Positions 44,744 to 52,271 of a DNA stretch of 64,000 nucleotides are shown here, piece after piece. Within the stretch, counting starts at the first letter, position 1; every line of letters starts with the position of its first letter. The stretch comes from Obscuribacter phosphatis_A. GTDB lineage: Bacteria > Cyanobacteriota > Vampirovibrionia > Obscuribacterales > Obscuribacteraceae. Below the pieces are notes generated by a model. It searched no databases. It was given only the letters and a program-made list of their open reading frames with translations, and was not told where the DNA came from. The position numbers and the translations under genes are program-made. The DNA lies in assembly GCA_017303615.1 (NCBI GenBank), contig JAFLCK010000027.1:7825-71824 (forward strand). The letters run 5' to 3'.

Positions 44744-45038
44744 CGTCACCGGCTACGACAGAGCATGAGTCGTAAAGGCGATTGCTGGGACAACGCTCCT
44801 ACTGAATCATTCTTCGGCACACTTAAGCAGGAACTAGATATCTACATCCTGAGACTGAGACCTTCAGCCACCCTAAAGGATGAGATCTTTGAGTACATTG
44901 AAATCTTCTACAGCAGGCGAAGAGTTCACAGCTCACTTGGACTTGGGTATGAAACACCTGAGGACTTTTACAATGAGTACTGTTCAGTTAAAGCAGCTTG
45001 GTAATTTCCTGGTTGTCTACTAAACTTGGAACAGGTCA
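44606..45038 (+). mobile_element. IS3-family element fragment (3' end), decayed
   Basis: Covers the C-terminal half of an IS3-type DDE transposase and the right end of the element. That end finishes TCTACTAAACTTGGAACAGGTCA, of which only the last 20 bases need be compared. The same end occurs after the second copy at 46734. Both an in-frame stop and an internal deletion mark it as dead. No left end is found. Confidence 0.75.
44765..45004 (+). pseudogene. Transposase C-terminal fragment
   Basis: 79 codons in the same frame as the chimera upstream, after its stop: K-G-D-C-W-D-N-A-P-T-E-S-F-F-G-T-L-K (the catalytic Glu of the DDE triad) and R-R-R-V-H-S-S-L-G. This is the end of an IS3 OrfB protein separated from its front by a nonsense change. 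Not expected to be functional. Confidence 0.8.
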
Positions 45039-45118
45039 TTGGGAGGGCTAGTGAAAGTTTGCCTTGATACGGTATATTGGAGTTTGTAGAAGTCTAGGAA
45101 GCATCGGGGTAATGGCTC

Positions 45119-45739
45119 TTGCGATTTCATACCAGAATGCTTTCTCTTCAAATCGGTTTCTTTATTTTTGCTACCTTTTGTCAGTCTTGGATAAGTGCTG
45201 AAGCTGCAGAAGCAAAGATCCATTCTAAGGAAGATACTGAGAAGAAGCTTGGTGAGATAAATGAGTTTCTCAAAAAAGAGCCTGGAAATATCAGGGCTCT
45301 TGAGAGCAAAGTCGCTACGTTGCAGCTTCTGGGGCGACTGCAAGAGGGACTTCAAGTTTGTGACGAGGCCCTAAAGACCAATAGTGAACGCGGCTATCTT
45401 TGGTACTTTAAGGGCTTTTGCAAGTTTAAGGAAGATAAGTGGAAAGAGTCATACTCTTACTTTCAGAAATCTTATGACTGCGGTTTCATTGAAAGTCTAG
45501 ATTTTTTGCCTGCATGTTTAGTTCAGATGAAACGATATCATGAATGTATTCAGTTCAGCACAAAAGCTATTCAAAGGCACCCTGAGGTTGCTGCTCTCTA
45601 TTATTCCAGAGGTTACGCGAGAAAGTATCTAAAGCATTCGAAGGATATGGTTTGCGCAGATTTTAAGAAGGCTGCTGATTTGGCACCTCGCTTTAAGAAC
45701 AACTATGAAAAAAACTGTCTAGAGGAGCCGGAAAACTAG
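45119..45739 (+). CDS. Cassette 3 first gene: secreted TPR-like protein
   Basis: 206 residues from TTG at 45119, with GGGG nine bases upstream and alignment to cassette 1; ATG at 45137 would trim six residues. Signal peptide L-Q-I-G-F-F-I-F-A-T-F-C followed by A-E-A-A-E-A. The mature part has L-K-K-E-P-G-N-I, V-A-T-L-Q-L-L-G-R, C-D-E-A-L-K, W-Y-F-K-G-F-C-K-F-K-E, E-C-I-Q-F, R-G-Y-A-R-K-Y-L-K-H-S-K-D-M-V-C-A-D-F. It looks intact. The remnant second gene starts at its stop (TAG then ATG). Confidence 0.85.
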   Translation: MRFHTRMLSLQIGFFIFATFCQSWISAEAAEAKIHSKEDTEKKLGEINEFLKKEPGNIRALESKVATLQLLGRLQEGLQVCDEALKTNSERGYLWYFKGFCKFKEDKWKESYSYFQKSYDCGFIESLDFLPACLVQMKRYHECIQFSTKAIQRHPEVAALYYSRGYARKYLKHSKDMVCADFKKAADLAPRFKNNYEKNCLEEPEN

Positions 45740-46080
45740 ATGGTTCAGGAGAATGATTCTAACGGCGACTTTATAGCGCCGATTGTTGATTCTGGTAGGT
45801 CTGTTGTGATTTTGGCAAACTAAAACTGAGCAGATATCTGACGACAATTTCCGGAGTGAGTCAGTTCATTCAGGTTCGTTAAACTCAGTTCAGTTGCAAC
45901 ACAATCAAAAGTCTGAATTGACTGATTCTGTAGCGGTTGAGACTTCCACTTTTAACCAGAGAACAATCCCTAACCAAGAAATTCGTTCTCCCTCATCTGC
46001 GGATGCCGCCAAAACATCCAAAGCCCAGGCTTCGAAGGATCCTATAAGTCAAAGTCTGTCTGATTCCTCTCCAACAAATT
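45740..46080 (+). pseudogene. Cassette 3 second gene, frameshifted remnant
   Basis: ATG at 45740 immediately follows the TPR stop, as in cassettes 1 and 4, but its frame stops after 27 codons. From about 45825 the similarity to the family continues in the +1 frame (A-A-K-T-S-K-A-Q-A-S-K-D-P-I-S-Q-S-L at 46008-46062). A frameshift must lie near 45800-45825. The coding sequence then runs into an IS3-type transposase at about 46081, so the C-terminal part of the original gene is lost. Confidence 0.75.
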
Positions 46081-46700
46081 TCATTGCAGTCGCTGGGTTC
46101 TTGGTTCGCCCCAAGCGCATTCGTCGTTACAAGAAGACAACCGATAGCAACCATAGCCAAATAGTCGCGCCCAGTAAGTTCAATCGAAAGTTTAGTCCGC
46201 TTAAACCCAATGAGGTTTGGACAAGTGATATGACCTACTTGAGAACAAGAGAAGGCTGGCTCTACCTCTATGTTTGGATAGATCTCTATTCTCGAAAAGT
46301 TGTTGGCTGGTCTATTGCTAATCATATGCGAGCCTCACTAGTCCGCAATGCCTTGCAGGACGCTCTAAGCCGGCGCCCTGGAACTCATCCTCTAGTTCAT
46401 TCTGATTGCGGCTCTCAGTATGCAAGCACTGAATTACGCACTATTCTCTGGCGTCACCGGCTGCGACAGAGTCTGAGTCGTAAAGGTGATTGCTGGGACA
46501 ACGCTCCTACTGAATCATTCTTCGGCACACTTAAGCAGCAACTAGATATCTACTGTCTGAGACCTTCAGCCACCCTAAAGGATGAGATCATTGAGTACAT
46601 TGAAATCTTCTACAACAGGCGAAGACTTCACAGCTCACTTGGGTATAAAGCACCTGAGGAATTTGACAATGAGTACTGGTCAGTTAAAGCAGCTTCGTAA
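45894..46700 (+). CDS. Chimeric ORF: cassette fragment fused to IS3-type DDE transposase
   Basis: 268 codons. The first 62 belong to the cassette second gene. The rest is the catalytic part of an IS3-family OrfB: D in W-T-S-D-M-T-Y-L, D in L-V-H-S-D-C-G-S-Q-Y, E in A-P-T-E-S-F-F-G-T, and the ending R-R-L-H-S-S-L-G-Y. The rve core is complete, but the N-terminal OrfA and helix-turn-helix parts and the left end are missing, so autonomous transposition is unlikely. The first ATG of this frame lies inside the cassette part. Whether it is translated is open. Confidence 0.75.
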   Translation: MQHNQKSELTDSVAVETSTFNQRTIPNQEIRSPSSADAAKTSKAQASKDPISQSLSDSSPTNFIAVAGFLVRPKRIRRYKKTTDSNHSQIVAPSKFNRKFSPLKPNEVWTSDMTYLRTREGWLYLYVWIDLYSRKVVGWSIANHMRASLVRNALQDALSRRPGTHPLVHSDCGSQYASTELRTILWRHRLRQSLSRKGDCWDNAPTESFFGTLKQQLDIYCLRPSATLKDEIIEYIEIFYNRRRLHSSLGYKAPEEFDNEYWSVKAAS

Positions 46701-46734
46701 TTTTCTGGTTGTCTACTAAACTTGGGACAGGTCA
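46081..46734 (+). mobile_element. IS3-family element, 5'-truncated
   Basis: The transposase catalytic domain plus a right end identical in layout to the one at 45038 (TTGTCTACTAAACTTGG, GACAGGTCA). The left end and orfA are absent. It sits between the remnant of cassette 3 and the remnant of a further cassette at 46735, so it marks a deletion or rearrangement point within the array. Confidence 0.75.
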
Positions 46735-46918
46735 GATAGTCAGAAAACTAACTCCAGAGCAAAGAGGTTTATTAATTGGCTCACAGAAGATTTGTTTAGG
46801 CATGCAAAATTCAGGTAATGATTTTATCGAGTTTGAGTCACGAGAGAGGACGTCGGTTTTGATCGCTCTGCCTGTGCCTAGCGCGCTGAGGATATTGTCC
46901 ATTGATAGTCGAATCTAA
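46735..46918 (+). pseudogene. Remnant of a fifth cassette
   Basis: Directly after the IS right end the frame reads L-T-P-E-Q-R-G-L-L-I-G-S-Q-K-I-C-L-G. This parallels the C-terminus of the cassette 1 TPR protein (L-A-P-G-E-E-S-I-L-K-G-Y-E-K-I-C-L-E). Then comes M-Q-N-S-G-N-D-F-I-E-F-E-S-R-E-R, which parallels the start of the cassette 1 second gene (D-E-F-V-D-F-E-S-R-E-R). Nothing else of that cassette survives. Cassette 4 starts within its end. Confidence 0.65.
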
Positions 46919-47522
46919 TAGACAAAGGTCTCAAAGAGTTATTTGCGTTTTGGTGAATATTTTCATTTTCTTTGGAATTTTTCCAAAGGCTGAGTGCCAG
47001 AGTCGTTCTAGTGCTGAGGTAGAGAGGCGAATGGTAGAGATTGACGCGATGCTCAGGAAAGAGCCAGGAAATATAAGGCTTACGGAGAAGAAGATCGCAG
47101 GATTGCACTTGTTAGGAAGAGACTTGGAAGCTTCTGAACTTTGCGATCAGTCCGTAAATATCGGTCTGGATAGTGCAATTGTTTGGTACTTCAAAGGATA
47201 CTTCAAATTTAAGGAAGGGAAATGGGAAGATTCAGTTCGTTTCTTGGATAAAGCGTTCGAGAAAGGAAGTATTGAAAGTTTGGGATTGAAGTCTCTCTGC
47301 CTTAGAAAGATGAATAGAAACAGAGAGTGTATTGAGTTTGCGACTAAGTATCTCCAGCGTTTCCCCGATATGGCAGAATTGTATTTCAATCGGGGTATGG
47401 CTATGAAGAGTTTGAATCAGGATCAAAAGTTAGTTTGTTCAGATTTGAAAAGAGCTGCTGAATTGAATCCGTCCGTCCGAGATAGTTATGTGAACACTTG
47501 TCTTGGCGGTAAGGAACGTTGA
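46902..47522 (+). CDS. Cassette 4 first gene: secreted TPR-like protein
   Basis: 206 residues from TTG at 46902, with GAGGAT nine bases upstream. Signal segment V-I-C-V-L-V-N-I-F-I-F-F-G-I-F, cleavage likely near A-E-C-Q-S; the Cys is not in a clear lipobox. Family features are L-R-K-E-P-G-N-I, I-A-G-L-H-L-L-G-R, W-Y-F-K-G-Y-F-K-F-K-E-G-K-W, E-C-I-E-F, R-G-M-A-M-K-S-L-N-Q-D-Q-K-L-V-C-S-D-L. Its TGA is followed at once by the ATG of the 877-residue gene, the only complete cassette. Confidence 0.85.
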   Translation: MIVESNRQRSQRVICVLVNIFIFFGIFPKAECQSRSSAEVERRMVEIDAMLRKEPGNIRLTEKKIAGLHLLGRDLEASELCDQSVNIGLDSAIVWYFKGYFKFKEGKWEDSVRFLDKAFEKGSIESLGLKSLCLRKMNRNRECIEFATKYLQRFPDMAELYFNRGMAMKSLNQDQKLVCSDLKRAAELNPSVRDSYVNTCLGGKER

Positions 47523-50156
47523 ATGTCTGAAACTGATGATGGAGAAAAGCTCTCAGTTGGCAATCTCTCAGGTATCTCTGAGAGAATTTTTTTCGACGAG
47601 GAGAACAAACAGAAAGGTCCTACAGAAGAAGGCTATTCTGCCCAACCACCCGCTAAAGAGTCATCTAAACCAATTGGTGAGCATCTCTCAGGGATCTTTA
47701 GTGCGGATAACAAAGTGGTTCTAAGTAACAAGGATATTCGTTCTCTTGATTCTCCGGATGCCGCCAAAACATCCAAAGCCCAGCTTTCGAAAGATCCTAT
47801 AAGTCAGAGTTTAGCTGATTCCTCTCCCACCAACAACGTGCCTGGTCCTGACAGGCGTTCGGTTCCTGTTTTGGCTGGTGAAGTGTCAACTTCGAGTGTC
47901 AAACCCGGGGCCGTTCCTCCCATTAAAGAAACAAATCCAGAGTCTTCAAGGCAAAATGCAGACCGAGGTGGTCAGCCTTTGCCCAGTCGGTCAGATTCAC
48001 CAGTTACTGACAGTCGTGAGACTTCTGGACCCAAACTTCTAGATAAGTCATTGGCCGCAGGACCCTTACCCAACAAAGCAGAGAATCATGAGAGGGCATC
48101 TCTACCAGGCGCTCCGCAAGCTAGTCCTTCCGAACCGTCCAGAACAATTTTGTCCGATAAAAGCGAGAAGCGTATGACTGATACAGAGCAGGCAGATTCT
48201 GCTGCAAGGAAGGCTGGTGCGCTGGATGCGGGTGCGGGAGTCCCGTCGAGAGATAGAGGCGCTTTTCAGTCTGAACAATCCAAGTTCGTTGAGCGGGAAT
48301 CTTCCGGAATTAATGGGTCTGCTAATCTTGTACCCCGAAATGACCTCCAAAATCATCGAGTAGATTTTTCTTCTGAAAAGCTGCCGACATTAGAAAAATT
48401 AGAAAACAGGGATTTTGGGTCAAAGGGGAATTCGGTCACAGAAGGTCCAATTAGTAAGGCTATTCGGACAGAACTGTCTGGCGACGCGAAACGCTTGGAA
48501 AGTAATAACGATATGCTTCTGACTAAGGAAACCAATCGGTTTCTCGACCAAGCCTCGCCCAAAAATGATAAATTCCAGCCCTCCGCCAGCCCTTCGGTTC
48601 GCCTCGAGCTCCCGAAAGAAATGCGTGGCGCCGATGGACCGCTTGGTCTAATTATGGAAAACACAAAAGGACTTCAGAGCTTCGTCCGAAATTTCTGTGA
48701 GTCCTCGAACCCTGCCGAATCCAGACTCGGTTCCAAGTCAGAAACTGCAGTTGCCCCTCCTCGAATTCTTGGTTTTACTGTTTTTTCTGACCCCTCTCAG
48801 ACTCTAAAAGACTGGAAAGTTAAATTGGGTCTGAGTCCAGATTCTTCAAGGACTACAGCATCTGAACATGGTCTCAAAACTCCCAACCAATCTAAGGGCG
48901 AACGCTCCTCCGGCGTTTCTAAGCCTCCTCTCCCCGGTTTCTCTGACTCTTCTATCGGTCAAAATCCCTCAGACTCCAAGGCGGTAAATGGGAAATCCCA
49001 TCTGGCGTCCCAATTCGACAACTTCATTGATCGCATCAATAAGCCATTGGGACAACCCGCCGATAAAGCTGCAAGCGATCAGAGCCTGCTCCAGTCCAAA
49101 GGGAAGAACGGTTTAGCTGAAGGCAATCAAATTGGTGACAGACCGAGTGAGAGCAATGCCAGTTCAAAGCCGGTAACGCGACAGTTCGCGGTCAAAGCAG
49201 TAGAAATTCTCGTAAATCGGCTGGAACAGCTTGGCGAGTTTGGCAGTCGAGTTCTGCTTTTCTTAAATGGCAACAAAGACTCTAGCAGAGTCCCTAAAGG
49301 TGATGGTTCCAATCCGAAAGAGACCCAGACATCAGGGAAACTTCCTCTCAAACCTTTTCAGGGGTCTTCTCCAGTCTCTAATTCAGTTTCTAATCCATTC
49401 TCTAATCCAGGCGCTACTCCCGTTGAATCCACTCAACTTTCCACTAAAACTCCCACTATAAATAATCCAAATTCGCCCGCCGGTGAAAAGACCCCTAGTT
49501 CCAAAGCCGACACCGCCTCTAGTCCAACCTCTTCCGCTACCAAACCCGAATCGGCAAACAAACCCGAGCCCACTGCTAAGCCAGGACCCGCTTCTAAGCC
49601 CCAAGACAAAGCCTCACCAGACCGAGATATGGGCGAAAAGACTGTCATCGTGCAAGATCTGGTTAGAGAGCTTCTCGACGGACTTACTATAAAGAGCAAG
49701 CCGGAAATAAAGTTGCATCTACCCGATGGCACATATGGCGGAGAACTCGTAGACATAAGTCATAGGGTGGCACCTGTTGTAGAAAATGTTTTGCAGGAAG
49801 GCGAAACTGTAGCCTTGCAGCCACTTTCTGGAGATACTTCGAGTGAAATGAACCCGCCCAGCTCTCTCTCTAACGCTGAATTAAACTCGGATTCTCTAGA
49901 TGAAGCTGAGACCGTCACTCAAGCTCATCTCCAACCAAATGCCGCTGAGCCAGATAACTCGTACTTGACCAGGGAAGGAGATACAGTCGATTCCGTGGCA
50001 AGGCAAGTGATTTTCGATCTGTCTATAGCGGAACTATTGCTGAAGCTAAATGCCGATCACTTGCTTGCTCCAAATTCTAGGCAGTTCAAGCCGGGCGTTT
50101 ATATTCAGCTGCCAACACCAACCCAGGTTACGAAATTTCGAGAAGGACTGCTCTAG
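47523..50156 (+). CDS. Cassette 4 second gene: large Ser/Pro-rich protein with LysM-like C-terminus
   Basis: 877 residues, the only full-length second gene of the array. Most of it (1 to about 700) is low-complexity and rich in Ser, Pro, Lys, Asp and Asn, with no signal peptide and probably disordered. Blocks near residues 80-260 are shared with cassettes 1-3. The C-terminal 180 residues are ordered: V-I-V-Q-D-L-V-R-E-L-L-D-G-L-T, L-H-L-P-D-G-T-Y-G-G-E-L-V-D-I, and a LysM-like module (R-E-G-D-T-V-D-S-V-A-R, then L-L-L-K-L-N-A-D, then P-G-V-Y-I-Q-L-P). LysM binds peptidoglycan or chitin sugars. The absence of an export signal leaves its location unclear. The start is coupled to the upstream TPR stop. 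No family recognised. Confidence 0.8.
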   Translation: MSETDDGEKLSVGNLSGISERIFFDEENKQKGPTEEGYSAQPPAKESSKPIGEHLSGIFSADNKVVLSNKDIRSLDSPDAAKTSKAQLSKDPISQSLADSSPTNNVPGPDRRSVPVLAGEVSTSSVKPGAVPPIKETNPESSRQNADRGGQPLPSRSDSPVTDSRETSGPKLLDKSLAAGPLPNKAENHERASLPGAPQASPSEPSRTILSDKSEKRMTDTEQADSAARKAGALDAGAGVPSRDRGAFQSEQSKFVERESSGINGSANLVPRNDLQNHRVDFSSEKLPTLEKLENRDFGSKGNSVTEGPISKAIRTELSGDAKRLESNNDMLLTKETNRFLDQASPKNDKFQPSASPSVRLELPKEMRGADGPLGLIMENTKGLQSFVRNFCESSNPAESRLGSKSETAVAPPRILGFTVFSDPSQTLKDWKVKLGLSPDSSRTTASEHGLKTPNQSKGERSSGVSKPPLPGFSDSSIGQNPSDSKAVNGKSHLASQFDNFIDRINKPLGQPADKAASDQSLLQSKGKNGLAEGNQIGDRPSESNASSKPVTRQFAVKAVEILVNRLEQLGEFGSRVLLFLNGNKDSSRVPKGDGSNPKETQTSGKLPLKPFQGSSPVSNSVSNPFSNPGATPVESTQLSTKTPTINNPNSPAGEKTPSSKADTASSPTSSATKPESANKPEPTAKPGPASKPQDKASPDRDMGEKTVIVQDLVRELLDGLTIKSKPEIKLHLPDGTYGGELVDISHRVAPVVENVLQEGETVALQPLSGDTSSEMNPPSSLSNAELNSDSLDEAETVTQAHLQPNAAEPDNSYLTREGDTVDSVARQVIFDLSIAELLLKLNADHLLAPNSRQFKPGVYIQLPTPTQVTKFREGLL

Positions 50157-50177
50157 AACTCTGGTCTGGACGATGTT

Positions 50178-51458
50178 TCATCTATTCACTCTAGGAGCTG
50201 GCGCTTTCCTCGCCTCGCGGTGACCAGCTTTGCGCGTCTGCTCTTTCAGCTGGCTCTCGTTTTCTTTTATACTTGCTTCCAAATAGCCAGAGAGCATCTT
50301 GGTTCTTTCGCCGCTCGTTTGTCTCAATCTACCTTTGGCTAAATTGAAGTTTTCACAGGCTTCTTTGTGCTTAGCCCCTTTCATTTGTGCCAAGCCAAGG
50401 TAAAGATATGATTGACCGACCAGCATGTCACTACATGCGTTCTCCACCGAAATCTTCAATGATTCGCTGAAAGCCGACTCTGCTTCTTGCACTTTGTTGG
50501 TTTGCAGAAATATATTTCCCTTTAGCTGCAAATCCTCCACCAGCTTTGATTTCTTCTGTCTTGGATAAGTCCGGTCAACTGCTATGGCTTTGTCCAGCCA
50601 GGCAAGCGCCTGCTTGCTGTCGCCTTGGCCTAATAGATAGTTAGCTATCAATCGATAAGATTCAGGAAGATGAGGATGCTTAGGGTTGATAAAGTTCCTG
50701 ATGCTGAGAGATCGCATCAAACAATCTAGATGATGTTCTTTGCTGCTGGTAAATTTCTGATAGACATTAGAGAGGTCGTCTAAATCGACCATCAGCTCGG
50801 GATCTTCATCAAGTCTTTGATGATGTTTGAGCAGCCTATCGTAGTAGGTATTCGCCTTGTCGTATTCGTTATTCAGCAAGTGTAGTCTGGCTATTCGGGC
50901 TTCAGCGCGAGGTAACTTAGGGTTGGTCGGATCGGTTTTACTAAACCGTTCGAGCAAGTCTTTGTAGAGCGATATGGCTTCTTGTTCTTGCCCTTGAGTC
51001 TCAGCTGAATCGGCAAGCTTAAAAGCATCCTTTATGGTGCTTGCCTTCAGCTTAGTCGCCCTCTCTGTTTCTGTTGCATTTGTCGTTGCCTTCAATTTTG
51101 AAAGAGCATTAGCGTTCCTGTCCTGAACCTGCACCATTGTCGCCGCATTCTTACTTCTTTCAGCTTCCTCTTTTGTGCTGGCTTGAGGCAAAGCCATAGC
51201 CGAAGGCAGTGGCATCCGCTGCTCAAGATGAGCAAGTGTCGTTATCACCGGCAAATTTTTCGATAACTCATCTGTCAAAAATGAAAGCAGACATGGCCCA
51301 ATCAGTTGAGCCAACAAAATGGTCGCGTATAGTCTTAGAGGCTTGATAATCTCTTCTGCCCTTGTCTTTTCTACTTCCCGAATTCTGCTTCCCGAATTCT
51401 GCTTCATGAATAAGCCAGATTTTGCAAGATTTTTCTGACTATTTATTCTTACCCGCAA
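50178..51458 (-). CDS. Membrane-anchored TPR protein
   Basis: Up to 426 residues. One membrane segment (about residues 45-65) is followed by a Gln/Ala/Lys-rich helix and about six TPR units (S-L-Y-K-D-L-L-E-R-F, A-L-A-W-L-D-K-A-I-A-V-D, A-E-S-A-F-S-E-S-L-K-I-S). The frame begins with TTG at 51458, which overlaps the end of the upstream TPR gene by 20 bases; ATG at 51407 is an alternative and keeps the membrane segment. The overlap suggests translational coupling. It probably works as a membrane-bound scaffold together with the gene at 51439. Confidence 0.82.
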   Translation of the reverse strand: MRVRINSQKNLAKSGLFMKQNSGSRIREVEKTRAEEIIKPLRLYATILLAQLIGPCLLSFLTDELSKNLPVITTLAHLEQRMPLPSAMALPQASTKEEAERSKNAATMVQVQDRNANALSKLKATTNATETERATKLKASTIKDAFKLADSAETQGQEQEAISLYKDLLERFSKTDPTNPKLPRAEARIARLHLLNNEYDKANTYYDRLLKHHQRLDEDPELMVDLDDLSNVYQKFTSSKEHHLDCLMRSLSIRNFINPKHPHLPESYRLIANYLLGQGDSKQALAWLDKAIAVDRTYPRQKKSKLVEDLQLKGNIFLQTNKVQEAESAFSESLKISVENACSDMLVGQSYLYLGLAQMKGAKHKEACENFNLAKGRLRQTSGERTKMLSGYLEASIKENESQLKEQTRKAGHREARKAPAPRVNR

Positions 51459-52263
51459 GCTTATGACATTCTTTCTTGAGACCTAGAAATTGTGCTCCAA
51501 ATTCTGTACCGCAGGCGATGGCTCGGTCAAATTCTTTCTCAGCTTCTTTGTATTTTTTGAGACCCATCAGCGCCTTGCCGGCGATTCCATAAGCTTCGCC
51601 GACGTCCTTGTAATAAGACGTGAGCGTGCGAGCCGTCACTAGGGCTTTTTCGAAGCTTTTATCGTCAAAGTATAGATTTGCCAGGGCTAAGAGTGTTTCT
51701 TCATCCCTGGGACTAAGCCTGGCTGCCTTTTCATAGGCTTTGACCGCTAAGCCTGTTTGTCCGAGAGCTCTGTGACACTTCCCTTCAAGGACCAAAATGT
51801 CGCCTCGGTCGGGGGCTAGTTTATGCGCTTTCTGCAAATCAACAATGGCTTCTTTGTATCTAAGCAGACTAATATTGGCAAACCCTCTTCTATAGTTCAA
51901 TTCCACGTCGTTTGGGCAAAGCTTAAGGCCCTTCGTATAGGTTTCGAGTGCGCTTTGAAAGTTGTCTTCCCACATATACGCTGCACCGAGCGTATAAAGA
52001 GCGCCACTGCATTTATCGTCAATGCCATTTGTTTTCTTTAGCAGTTTTATCGCCTCCGCAAAGTCTTGCCTCTCATATGCTTTAAGACCAGCGCTATACA
52101 CCTTAACTGCCTCGCCGTTTGCCTGCTTTGATGAGGCATATTTCTGAAACTGCTCTCTGTCAGTGCGCCTTGGCTCACTACCTGCTTGCTGCATACAAAA
52201 GGCTGATACAAAACAGAGCAGTATCAGACAACACCGTAAGTGATTTTTCCACTGATTCTTCAT
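51439..52263 (-). CDS. Secreted TPR protein
   Basis: 274 residues with a signal peptide (L-R-C-C-L-I-L-L-C-F-V-S-A-F-C-M-Q-Q-A-G-S). About five TPR units follow (A-L-E-T-Y-T-K-G-L-K-L-C-P, A-I-V-D-L-Q-K-A-H-K-L-A-P, A-V-K-A-Y-E-K-A-A-R-L-S-P, A-E-K-E-F-D-R-A-I). No catalytic domain. It lies directly after the ribokinase gene (8 bases) and overlaps the following TPR gene, so all three may be one transcript. Confidence 0.85.
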   Translation of the reverse strand: MKNQWKNHLRCCLILLCFVSAFCMQQAGSEPRRTDREQFQKYASSKQANGEAVKVYSAGLKAYERQDFAEAIKLLKKTNGIDDKCSGALYTLGAAYMWEDNFQSALETYTKGLKLCPNDVELNYRRGFANISLLRYKEAIVDLQKAHKLAPDRGDILVLEGKCHRALGQTGLAVKAYEKAARLSPRDEETLLALANLYFDDKSFEKALVTARTLTSYYKDVGEAYGIAGKALMGLKKYKEAEKEFDRAIACGTEFGAQFLGLKKECHKLAGKNK

Positions 52264-52271
52264 ACCTTCTA

